From positions 124,001-188,000 of the forward strand of contig JADLCY010000002.1 of the NCBI GenBank assembly GCA_020846935.1: a stretch of DNA of 64,000 bases, written 5' to 3'. The position numbers were made by a program, and so were the translations under genes. The DNA is from Gemmatimonadaceae bacterium (GTDB lineage Bacteria; Gemmatimonadota; Gemmatimonadetes; Gemmatimonadales; Gemmatimonadaceae). Below, in pieces: positions 28,020 through 35,162 of this stretch (position 1 is its first letter; each line of letters begins with the position of its first letter). Below the pieces are notes generated by a model. That model was given only the letters and a program-made list of their open reading frames with translations, did no database searches and was not told the origin of the DNA.

Positions 28020-28228
28020 CCGATCTTCCACACGAACGACAGCAGCTTCCAGTTGGTGAAGTAGTAGAGCACGAACGCCGCCAGGAACACGATCACCAGG
28101 ACGACGGTCCCGGGCGTGGCCCCGAACACGCCGCGCTCCGGAGCGTGGAGCGCAGCGTTTCGTTCGTCAACGTCCGGCGAATGCCGGGGTGGCGTCACCA
28201 GGCCGGATGGGATTCCGTACTGCGGCAT
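28016..28228 (-). CDS. Small single-pass membrane protein of the heme-copper operon
   Basis: A 70-residue protein from ATG 28228, overlapping the end of the subunit I gene by 62 bases and the SCO1 gene by four. It has a polar N-terminus and one C-terminal transmembrane helix (GTVVLVIVFLAAFVLYYFTN) followed by WKLLSFVWKIG. Position and build suggest a small structural subunit or assembly factor of the heme-copper enzyme. Weak GGAAGAG lies upstream of the chosen start. No family name is secure. Confidence 0.7.
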   Translation of the reverse strand: MPQYGIPSGLVTPPRHSPDVDERNAALHAPERGVFGATPGTVVLVIVFLAAFVLYYFTNWKLLSFVWKIG

Positions 28229-29792
28229 GAGCGGGCTCTTCCGAGGTGTAGGGTTTACCGAAGAAGACGGACCAGACAGTGATGAGGATGTAGCTGAACA
28301 CGCTGAACGCCGCGATGAGGCCACCCAGGGCGACGAAGCCGAGCATGATGTTCACGGCCGGGTGGTACGCGACGTCAAAGGGCGCCTGCGCAAAGGTCAC
28401 GTCCCAGTGGCGGCGCGGCGCGCCGAAGGTACCGGCGAAGGTCATCGACATGGTGAAGATCACCATGCCCGCGGCGAACAGGTACGGTTGCCACTGCGCC
28501 AGCCGCCAGAATGCCACCTGCTTGCGGAAGATCAGCGGAATCAGGTAGTACGTGACGCCCATGAAGGCCATGGCCGTGCCGGCAACCACGGTCGCGTGGA
28601 AGTGACCGGGGATGCGCAGGGTGTTGTGCGCGATGATGTTGATCTGCTCGGTCCCGAAGGTCACTCCGGTGATGCCGCCGACGAACCCGAAGATCACGAT
28701 CGAGAAAATGAGGGCACTGAAGCCCGGATCGCCCCACGGCGCCCGCTTGAGCCACCCGAACATGCCATCGTTGAACCCACGCAGCCGCTGACCAAGCTCG
28801 ATGCTCGCCGGCACCGTGAAGCCGTGCAGCAGACTCGCCAGCACCGCCATGTACATGAAGTAGCTCGTGTTCACCACCTTCCACGCCGGACTGAATCCCG
28901 GGTCCACCAGGAGGTGGTGCGCCGAGGCCATCGAGATGAAGAGGATGTAGAGCACGAACGCCGAGCGGCTGATCTTCTCGTTGAGCACCACGGCGCCCAC
29001 GGTGAGTCCACCGAGCAGGTACCAGATCGCCACCATCGCCGCCACGTTGATCTGCTGCGTGGAGTGCCCGAGCGCCCACCACAGCATCCGGTAGATCTCG
29101 GGATCGACCGACGGGATCACGCCGATCGACCACAGGAACGTGGGGATGTAGACCGCCGCGCCATGCAGCAGGGTGATGACCGCGATGATCGCCGCGGTCA
29201 TGGCCCCGTACACCACGAGTGGCACCGAGCCCTGGTACGTCTTCTCGCGCTTCGCGACCACCAGGGTCGCGAAGAAGATGCAGGTCTGCACCAGTGCGCC
29301 CACGGCAAACAGAATGATGCCGAGGTAGAACAGCGGGTGCGCCTTGAGCGGGACATACGACGTCATCAGCACGTCGGCGCGACCGCTCCACATCATCGCT
29401 TCGGTCAGCAGGGCCCCGACGAGCATGAGGGCGAAACCCGTCCACGCCACCCGGGGAGCCGCCACCCGGCTGTTCAGGAGCACGGCGCCCGCAAAATGGA
29501 GCACCGCCATCTCGAAGAAGATGATGAAGAAGATCAGCATGCTCACGCCGTGAACGGTGAGCACGCGGTAGAACCACGCCGCGGGCAGCAGGTGGACGGC
29601 GGGCCATCGCGTGAGCACGAGTCCCACGGCCGCGATCACGCCCACCAGCAGGGCCACGATCGCACAGACCGCATTGAACTTGATCAGCGCTTCTGCCTGA
29701 TCCTGGATGTGTCGGCCCGTCGTCCCGCAGACGCGGAAGCCCGGTCGCAGGGGGGGCGCAAACGCGGGCCGATCAGCGGCGGTCGAGGTCAT
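28167..29792 (-). CDS. Heme-copper oxidoreductase subunit I, B-family-like, active-site Tyr replaced by Gln
   Basis: This 541-residue subunit I aligns with ba3-type cytochrome oxidases. It has about twelve transmembrane segments, the low-spin heme ligand His81 (VHGVSM), CuB ligands His243 and His292-His293 (AHHLLVDPG), and heme ligands His397/His399 (PGHFHAT). In ba3 oxidase the segment after the first CuB His is HPIVY, whose Tyr cross-links to it and supplies an electron and proton to O2. Here it is HSTQQ, with Gln247 at the Tyr position. From memory, a Gln at this position marks the eNOR nitric oxide reductases, so an NO-reducing function is likely. All metal ligands are intact, so this is not a dead oxidase. 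Start overlaps subunit II by ATGA. Confidence 0.9.
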   Translation of the reverse strand: MTSTAADRPAFAPPLRPGFRVCGTTGRHIQDQAEALIKFNAVCAIVALLVGVIAAVGLVLTRWPAVHLLPAAWFYRVLTVHGVSMLIFFIIFFEMAVLHFAGAVLLNSRVAAPRVAWTGFALMLVGALLTEAMMWSGRADVLMTSYVPLKAHPLFYLGIILFAVGALVQTCIFFATLVVAKREKTYQGSVPLVVYGAMTAAIIAVITLLHGAAVYIPTFLWSIGVIPSVDPEIYRMLWWALGHSTQQINVAAMVAIWYLLGGLTVGAVVLNEKISRSAFVLYILFISMASAHHLLVDPGFSPAWKVVNTSYFMYMAVLASLLHGFTVPASIELGQRLRGFNDGMFGWLKRAPWGDPGFSALIFSIVIFGFVGGITGVTFGTEQINIIAHNTLRIPGHFHATVVAGTAMAFMGVTYYLIPLIFRKQVAFWRLAQWQPYLFAAGMVIFTMSMTFAGTFGAPRRHWDVTFAQAPFDVAYHPAVNIMLGFVALGGLIAAFSVFSYILITVWSVFFGKPYTSEEPAHAAVRNPIRPGDATPAFAGR

Positions 29793-30412
29793 GGGCGCAC
29801 CTCCTCGTGCGCGGTGCGGGCGTCCAGGATCCGCGCGTTGTCGGCCTGCGCGACTTCGCGACCCTGTTCATCGGTGACGATCACGCGGCCCACCATGGTG
29901 TGGTGGCCGATTCCACAGAACTCGTTGCAGACGATACGGAAGTCGCCGGCTTCGGTCGGCGTGACGCGGAGGCCGTAGTCGTAACCCGGCACGACCTGGA
30001 AGTTGATGTTCACGGGGTAGAGGTTGAATCCGTGATTCACATCCAGCGCCGACAGGTGGAGCGTGTACTCCACGCCCTTGCGGAGCTTGAGAATCGGTGT
30101 CCACTGGAAACTCAACGCCGTCAGGTAGATGTCGCTCCCTGGCGGCGGCTCCACGATCGGCATGCCGCGATCGGTTCCCACCTTGTAGGCGGCCGTGAAC
30201 TCCATCGTGCGCTTGTAGAACGCCTGCGGGTCGACCTTGCGCCGGATGCCCGAGGGGTTCTGCCCGCCCTTCATGTGCCAGAGCGGCATCATGGCGAACA
30301 GCACCATGGACCACCCGAAGGCGATGCCGACCCACATCCTTTCCGTCTTGTGCGCGGGTTTCCACCACGTGCCGCGAGGGGACTCGAGCCCCGTGTGCGT
30401 ATCGGTTGTCAT
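29789..30412 (-). CDS. Heme-copper oxidoreductase subunit II with CuA site
   Basis: This 207-residue protein has one N-terminal transmembrane helix (MWVGIAFGWSMVLFAMMPLW) and a periplasmic cupredoxin domain. The binuclear CuA ligands are present: His127 (DVNHGFN), Cys162, Cys166, His170 and Met173 in CNEFCGIGHHTM. Electrons therefore enter from a c-type cytochrome or cupredoxin. No attached heme c motif is present. It lies between a 59-residue membrane peptide and subunit I in the Rrf2-led operon. Confidence 0.93.
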   Translation of the reverse strand: MTTDTHTGLESPRGTWWKPAHKTERMWVGIAFGWSMVLFAMMPLWHMKGGQNPSGIRRKVDPQAFYKRTMEFTAAYKVGTDRGMPIVEPPPGSDIYLTALSFQWTPILKLRKGVEYTLHLSALDVNHGFNLYPVNINFQVVPGYDYGLRVTPTEAGDFRIVCNEFCGIGHHTMVGRVIVTDEQGREVAQADNARILDARTAHEEVRP

Positions 30413-30418
30413 GGCGGC

Positions 30419-30598
30419 TCAGGGGAGGGTGGCGGTCGGCATGGTGCTGATCTCCCACAACGCCCATCCGGTGTAGACCACGACCATGATGATGATCCCA
30501 ACGATCAGCAGCAGGAACATGTTGTCGTAGAGTCGCTGACCGACCGGGGGAAGTGCGTCGCCATCGCCTGCGGGACCTGCGTCATCGCTGCGGGTCAT
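30419..30598 (-). CDS. 59-residue single-pass membrane peptide, probable small enzyme subunit
   Basis: Translation of the minus strand from ATG 30598 gives a 59-residue peptide ending six bases before the subunit II start. It has a polar, Asp/Gly-rich N-terminus (MTRSDDAGPAGDGDALPPVG), then a single helix (NMFLLLIVGIIIMVVVYTGW) and a short tail. This build is like the small subunit IIa of ba3 oxidases, a single helix that packs against subunit I. The tight position before subunit II makes it a probable structural subunit. Overlooked easily because it is short. Confidence 0.75.
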   Translation of the reverse strand: MTRSDDAGPAGDGDALPPVGQRLYDNMFLLLIVGIIIMVVVYTGWALWEISTMPTATLP

Positions 30599-30664
30599 GG
30601 ATGACCTCGGGAAGGTCCGGCCGCGCCCCGTCGTGGCGCCACCGGGTGGCCTGGCAGGGCGCCT

Positions 30665-31117
30665 TCACCTCTTGCGAGGCGATGGCCGACGGGAAGCCCG
30701 AAGGGGGACGTGTTCGATCTCAGCGCCGCGCAGGAGGTCGGCGATGGTGGTGGTGGCGAAGAAGGCGTGGATCTGCTCGGAGATGATCTTCCAGCTCGCG
30801 TGTGCGGGGCACGGCTCCTGGTCTCCGCAGCGGTCGCCGCCAAGCAGGCAGTGACGTTCGCCGGCGGTACCGAACGGATCGACGACGACGTCCAGCGTGA
30901 GCACCTCGGCCGGCACGCCGAGCTGGAATCCCCCACCGGGCCCGAAGGTGGAAGTCACCACGCCGATGCGCGCCAGCTGGTGGAGCGTCTTGGAGAGGTA
31001 GTTCCGCGGCACATCCAGCGCCCGGGCGATGTCCCCCACGGGCACCGGCCGCTCGGCGCCGTTGTCGGCGATGTGCAGCACGGCGCGAAGCGCGTAGGTG
31101 GCGGTCTGCGAGAGCAT
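30665..31117 (-). CDS. Rrf2-family regulator with Fe-S cysteines (NsrR/IscR-like)
   Basis: The 150-residue protein has the Rrf2 winged helix: MLSQTATYALRAVLHIA, then PVGDIARALDVPRNYLSKTLHQLARIGVV. Three cysteines (Cys90, Cys97, Cys103 in HCLLGGDRCGDQEPC) occupy the cluster-binding loop used by IscR and NsrR, though the first spacing is one residue longer than usual. NsrR uses its [4Fe-4S] cluster to sense nitric oxide. The gene leads the heme-copper operon and sits beside a palindrome that covers both promoters. Together with the Gln-type active site, NO sensing is a reasonable inference; redox or iron sensing is the alternative. Ribosome site AAGGA precedes the ATG. Confidence 0.83.
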   Translation of the reverse strand: MLSQTATYALRAVLHIADNGAERPVPVGDIARALDVPRNYLSKTLHQLARIGVVTSTFGPGGGFQLGVPAEVLTLDVVVDPFGTAGERHCLLGGDRCGDQEPCPAHASWKIISEQIHAFFATTTIADLLRGAEIEHVPLRASRRPSPRKR

Positions 31118-31129
31118 GGATGGGATTCC

Positions 31130-31159
31130 TTGATTCTATCATGATGATATGATAGAATC
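31130..31159. promoter_or_regulatory. Symmetrical divergent promoter overlaid by 11-bp inverted repeat
   Basis: GATTCTATCAT (31132-31142) and ATGATAGAATC (31149-31159) are exact reverse complements with a 6-base spacer. Rightward, TTGATT (31130-31135), 17 bases, then TAGAAT (31153-31158) forms a near-consensus promoter. Leftward, by symmetry, another TAGAAT (31138-31133) serves as -10 with a weak GCGATT -35, and AAGGA follows before the Rrf2 start. A dimer bound here would block both. The ATG at 31149 lies in this site, so the rightward gene probably starts at 31206. Confidence 0.75.
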
Positions 31160-31205
31160 GCCGGAACGCAAGAGTCCGTCGACCCATAACCTTCCGCTCC
31201 TCGTC

Positions 31206-32777
31206 ATGGCGCTCCGCCCGGTCGCGATCGCCCCCGGCGTCACTGCGCGGCTCCTCGCCCGACTCGACGCGATGGCGAACCGCGTCTACGGATCGCGGTT
31301 CAATCCGCTCTACCGCAGCGGCACCATCACCGTGGCGATGCTCGCGGTGCTGCTCGTGACCGGCGTCTACCTGCTGCTCTTCTATCGGATCGGATCCCCG
31401 TACGCGTCGGTCGCGCGCATCACGGACCAGGCGTGGGCCGGCCGGTGGATCCGGGGCGTGCATCGGCTCTCATCGGATGCGGCGCTCATCACCGCCATCG
31501 TCCACGCGATCCGCATGTTCGCACAGCGGCGCACGTGGGGCCGGCGCGTCGTGCCGTGGGTCTCCGGCGTCGGGCTCGTGGCACTCATCCTCGTCTGCGG
31601 CTGGACGGGCTATGTAATGGTGTGGGATACGTTCGGCCAGATCATCGCCGTCGAAGGCGCGCGCATCCTGGATCTCGTGCCGCTGTTCTCCGAGCCGGTG
31701 GGCCGAGCGTTCGTCGGCCACCAGCCCGTCCCGGGCGCGTTCTTCTTTCTCAACCTGTTCCTGCACATTGCCCTGCCGATCGGCATGGGGATCGGCCTCA
31801 TGCTGCACGTCTCGCGCGTGGCGCGGCCGCTGCTGTTTCCACCGCGACCCGTGATCGCCTGGTCAGTTGCCGCGCTCATCGTGGTGGCGGTCGTTCGACC
31901 GGTGATGCTCGCGCCCGAGGCCGATGCACTGCGACTTCCGGCGTCGGTCCCCATCGACGTCTTCTACGCGTTCTGGATTCCGGTGGCGCGCAACATCCCG
32001 GCGGCAGCGACCGTCGCCGGTTTTGCCGGGTTGCTGCTGCTGGCGTCGATCGTTCCGCGCCTTACCCGACCATCAAGAAACGACGAGCCTCCTGCGTCGG
32101 TCGTGGACGAGCGGGTGTGCACGGGGTGTGAGCAGTGTGTGCAGGACTGCCCGTACGAGGCGATTGCGATGATCGCGCGCAGCGATGACCGACCGACGCT
32201 CGTGGCGCGCGTGGATCCCTCGCGCTGCGTCAGTTGCGGCATCTGCGCCGGCTCATGCGCACCGATGGGCGTGGGCCCTGCCGGACGCACCGGGCGCGAT
32301 CAGCTCGCCGCCGCGCGAGCGTTCGCGCAGCAGCACGCGGTGATGCCCTCGGACGTCGTCGTCATTGCCTGCTCTCGCGGGGCGGGGGACGCCGCACGCG
32401 ATGCGCAGCTGGGCGCGCCGGTGTTCGCCGTCGACTGCGCGGGAAGCCTTCACACCTCCGTCGTCGAGCAGTTCCTGCAGGCCGGAGCGGGCGGCGTGCT
32501 GGTCCTCGCGTGCCCGCCCGAGGATTGCTGGAACCGTGAGGGCGCGGTGTGGCTGGAACAGCGCGTGTATCACGACCGCGAGGCCGAGCTGCAGGCGCGT
32601 GTGGACCGACGGCGCGTGGCCGTGGCCAACCTCACGCTCGCGGATCGCGCCGGGGCGCGCGCGGCGCTCGAGCGCCTCCGGGACGAGGTCCGGCGTCTGG
32701 ACCGCGCCGCACCGGACGACATCGACCTGCTGCGCCTGTGTGATGCCGAGGCGGGCGTCGGCGGAGACGCGGCATGA
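31206..32777 (+). CDS. Cytochrome b/ferredoxin/MvhD-like fusion membrane protein
   Basis: From ATG 31206 the 523-residue protein has three parts. Residues 1-285 are a cytochrome b with two helix pairs carrying bis-His heme sites, His86/His100 and His186/His200, each 14 apart as in cytochrome b6/bc1. Residues 300-355 are a two-cluster ferredoxin: Cys304/307/310/314 and Cys340/343/346/350. The remainder resembles the hydrogenase/heterodisulfide reductase partner MvhD (VVIACS, VDCAGSLH, VLACPPEDCW). It probably takes electrons from quinol through two hemes b and passes them to Fe-S partners, or the reverse. It heads a three-gene operon with ATGA overlaps, divergent from the heme-copper operon and under the same palindrome. 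Confidence 0.85.
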   Translation: MALRPVAIAPGVTARLLARLDAMANRVYGSRFNPLYRSGTITVAMLAVLLVTGVYLLLFYRIGSPYASVARITDQAWAGRWIRGVHRLSSDAALITAIVHAIRMFAQRRTWGRRVVPWVSGVGLVALILVCGWTGYVMVWDTFGQIIAVEGARILDLVPLFSEPVGRAFVGHQPVPGAFFFLNLFLHIALPIGMGIGLMLHVSRVARPLLFPPRPVIAWSVAALIVVAVVRPVMLAPEADALRLPASVPIDVFYAFWIPVARNIPAAATVAGFAGLLLLASIVPRLTRPSRNDEPPASVVDERVCTGCEQCVQDCPYEAIAMIARSDDRPTLVARVDPSRCVSCGICAGSCAPMGVGPAGRTGRDQLAAARAFAQQHAVMPSDVVVIACSRGAGDAARDAQLGAPVFAVDCAGSLHTSVVEQFLQAGAGGVLVLACPPEDCWNREGAVWLEQRVYHDREAELQARVDRRRVAVANLTLADRAGARAALERLRDEVRRLDRAAPDDIDLLRLCDAEAGVGGDAA

Positions 32778-33337
32778 CGGTCGCGCGAATGGTTGTGCGC
32801 GCGGCGGCGCTTCTCGCGGCCGTCGGCGTCGTAGGGCAGCTCTCGGCCGTGCCGCTCCCCTCGACGAGGGAAAGCCAAAGCCTGCTGCGGCTTTCCTGGC
32901 GCGCGCGCGGTGAACGCCTGGAACGCTGCCGACCCGCCACCGCAACCGAACTGGCGAGCACACCAGCGCACATGCGGCAGGCCACCATCTGCGAAGGCGT
33001 GCGCGTGCCGCCGTACGAACTGCGGGTCGCCGTGGACGCGCAGGAACTCCGCAGCGGACTGGTCGCGGGGTCGGACGTGGCCGGTGATCGACCGATGTAC
33101 GTCTTTCACGAGTTCGACCTCGCTCCCGGACGACATCACGTGCGTGTCGAACTCAAGCGGCGCGACGAGACCGCGCCCGCTGACACCAGCGACGCCCGAT
33201 CGGCCGCGGTGCCGCGGCAGCTTCTGCTCGACACGACGATCGTGGCGATCGCGCGCGAAGTCGTGCTGGTAACCTACAACGAAGAAGCGCGACGGCTCGA
33301 CCTGGTGACGCCGTCCAACCCGGAGGGTTCCCGATGA
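32774..33337 (+). CDS. Membrane-anchored protein of unknown function
   Basis: A 187-residue protein with one N-terminal hydrophobic helix (MVVRAAALLAAVGVVGQLSA) followed by a mostly beta-strand periplasmic domain. It has two Cys residues (ERCRPAT and TICEGV), no CxxCH heme motif, and a His pair in APGRHHVRVEL. Its ATG and TGA overlap the cytochrome b fusion and the Fe-S protein by four bases each, so it is produced with them at close ratio. I recognise no family. The location suggests a periplasmic subunit or assembly factor of that complex. Confidence 0.75.
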   Translation: MTVARMVVRAAALLAAVGVVGQLSAVPLPSTRESQSLLRLSWRARGERLERCRPATATELASTPAHMRQATICEGVRVPPYELRVAVDAQELRSGLVAGSDVAGDRPMYVFHEFDLAPGRHHVRVELKRRDETAPADTSDARSAAVPRQLLLDTTIVAIAREVVLVTYNEEARRLDLVTPSNPEGSR

Positions 33338-34353
33338 ACGAGTACACCGGCGGCGCCGCCGCCTACCCCGCTCGTGGCGACGCGCCGGCGTCCGTCATAC
33401 TTGCCCCGGCCGGATCGCCGCTCGTATCCACCCTGTGGCGAGTCGCGCAACTCGGCGGCGTTGCACTCACCCTCGTCCTGCTCGGCGGTCTGCTGACGTA
33501 CCCGACGCAGACGCTGCACGTGCTCTGGGACATGGTGGTGCCGGTGCTCCCGGCCGTGTTCCTCGTAAATCCGATGATTTGGCGCAATGTCTGTCCGCTC
33601 GCCACGCTCAACGCGTTGCCGGGGCAGCGGCTGGGATCGCGCCTGCCCGGACCTGGCGCCTCGCGCGCGGCGTGGACGCTCGGCATCGTGCTGCTGTTCG
33701 TGATGGTACCGGCCCGGCGATTCCTGTTCAACACACACGGCGACCTCCTGGCGCTGACGATCGCCGCGGTCGCGGTACTGGCTCTGGTCGGGGGCATCGT
33801 CTTCTCGCGGCGCAGCGGATTCTGCAACGCCGTCTGTCCGGTACTCCCGGTCGAGAAGCTCTATGGTCAGTTCCCGCTGGCGAAGGTGGACACCGATCGC
33901 TGCCGCACGTGTACGCTGTGCGTTCCGGTGGGCTGCATCGACCTGGCAGGTACCAAGACCGTCGCGCAGACGGTGGGGCCGGCGCGCCGGCAGCGCGGCT
34001 GGCTCGCGACGGCGTTCGGGATCTTCGCCGCGGCGTTTCCGGGATTCATCGTCGCGTACTTCACGCTCGAGAACGGACCGATCGACACGGCGTGGAGCGT
34101 GTACGCACACGTCGCGCTCTATTCGGTCATCAGCTATGCGCTGGTTGCGGGCCTTGCGCTGGTTGGCAAGCTCAGCGCCACCACGCTGTTGCCGATCCTC
34201 GGCGGCGCGTCCTTCATGCTGTACTACTGGTACAGCGCACCAACGCTCGGCGCGGCCTATGGCGCTCCCGACGCGGGTGCGGTGTTCATTCGGCTTGGCG
34301 CGGCCGTGCTGACGTCGATCTGGCTCATGCGCGCGCTCAGGCGCAGCGCCTGA
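33334..34353 (+). CDS. NosR/NapH-like polytopic Fe-S membrane protein
   Basis: This 339-residue protein has about eight transmembrane segments. Between them lie the NapH/NosR-type motifs: WRNVCPLATLN, GFCNAVCPVLPVEKLYG and one ferredoxin motif, CRTCTLCVPVGC. In NapH and NosR related domains pass electrons across the membrane to periplasmic reductases of nitrogen oxides. Here it is the last gene of the operon with the cytochrome b fusion. The gene ends inside a hairpin repeat. Which electron acceptor it serves is not shown by the sequence, but the adjacent NO-reductase-like enzyme is the obvious candidate. Confidence 0.82.
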   Translation: MNEYTGGAAAYPARGDAPASVILAPAGSPLVSTLWRVAQLGGVALTLVLLGGLLTYPTQTLHVLWDMVVPVLPAVFLVNPMIWRNVCPLATLNALPGQRLGSRLPGPGASRAAWTLGIVLLFVMVPARRFLFNTHGDLLALTIAAVAVLALVGGIVFSRRSGFCNAVCPVLPVEKLYGQFPLAKVDTDRCRTCTLCVPVGCIDLAGTKTVAQTVGPARRQRGWLATAFGIFAAAFPGFIVAYFTLENGPIDTAWSVYAHVALYSVISYALVAGLALVGKLSATTLLPILGGASFMLYYWYSAPTLGAAYGAPDAGAVFIRLGAAVLTSIWLMRALRRSA

Positions 34354-34418
34354 GTCACGCAGGGCGCGCGCTCGGGTCAGCGTTGATTCGCCACATGCTC
34401 AGGCGCACCGCCTGAGTC
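34335..34418. repeat. Two near-identical hairpin repeats
   Basis: A 22-base unit occurs at 34335-34356 and 34397-34418 with one difference; each holds an 8-bp stem (CTCAGGCG/CGCCTGAG) with a 3-base loop. The first covers the last codons and TGA of the Fe-S protein gene. The convergent CopD-like gene ends just beyond. They may be paired terminators without T-tracts or a REP-like element. Confidence 0.55.
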
Positions 34419-34446
34419 GCCCCGGTCGCGCGCGCCCGGTTGGCGG

Positions 34447-34947
34447 TCATCCGCCGCGCGCGAGTCGCACGGCGGCGATCACCAGGGCGAGGCCGAATAC
34501 CGCGTTGATGCGCCCCAACAGCGCGGCGCGCCGCCGTGCGCGGAGCGCGTCCGCCGAGCCCGGCTCGGAGCGGCCAGCGGCGGGACCGATCGCGAAATCG
34601 TGAACGGCGCTGATGCCGAGCATGACCACGACACAGAGCAGTTTTCCTCCGAGCGCGTGCCCCATCGGCGTTGCCCAGAACGCGGGATCACCGAGCACAC
34701 CGTCCCAGCGCAGGAGTCCGCGATAGTGCAGGTTGAAGACGCCGCTGACCACGAGCACCGCGATCGCTCCCCATCCCACGCTGCGGAAGCGAAGGCCGAG
34801 GTCGTGAAAGAGGCGCTGGCGCAACGCGGGCGGCTCGATGCGTCGCAGGACCGGCGCGCCGACGACGCCAAGGAAGAAGGCGCCGCCGAGCCAGAGTAGC
34901 GCAGCGAGTACGTGGATGGTGAGCGAGACCCAGTAGCCTGTCGGCAT
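34447..34947 (-). CDS. CopD-like small membrane protein
   Basis: ATG 34947 begins at the first membrane helix and gives 166 residues with four transmembrane segments. His residues sit at helix ends: SLTIHVLAALLWLGGAFF, GVFNLHYRGLLRW, MGHALGGKLL and SAVHDFAIGP. The first motif and the His distribution match CopD-type copper-resistance proteins, though this is shorter than full CopD. Bound metal or heme is unproven. It is the only leftward gene between the Fe-S operon and glgB. Confidence 0.7.
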   Translation of the reverse strand: MPTGYWVSLTIHVLAALLWLGGAFFLGVVGAPVLRRIEPPALRQRLFHDLGLRFRSVGWGAIAVLVVSGVFNLHYRGLLRWDGVLGDPAFWATPMGHALGGKLLCVVVMLGISAVHDFAIGPAAGRSEPGSADALRARRRAALLGRINAVFGLALVIAAVRLARGG

Positions 34948-35162
34948 GCGAGCGACGAAGCGTCGGTGTGGTGCGCGCCTCAGACCGTTGCGTGCGCAGG
35001 GCGCGTGACTGCGGGAGCGCGTGCTGCGCTGCGCATCAAAGGTAGATGCGGTGCCGAGGCCGCTCAACGCAAGGCACAGCGTCCGGCACCCTGAGGGCAG
35101 GTTGCGGCGTTCCGACGCCCACGCGGTTTGCAACGCGGCCGGACGTGTGGCATCGTTGGATC

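Noticed and set aside
28167-29792. Simple 'ba3-type cytochrome c oxidase' annotation
   Set aside because: The active-site Tyr position is Gln, so an O2-reducing function should not be assumed even though overall similarity is to that group.
31149-31205. ATG 31149 as the start of the cytochrome b fusion
   Set aside because: This ATG lies within the operator palindrome and overlaps the -10 region, so it would not be in the transcript. The residues added are polar and not needed by the fold.
34335-34418. CRISPR-like repeats
   Set aside because: Only two hairpin units are present, without regular spacers or cas genes nearby.
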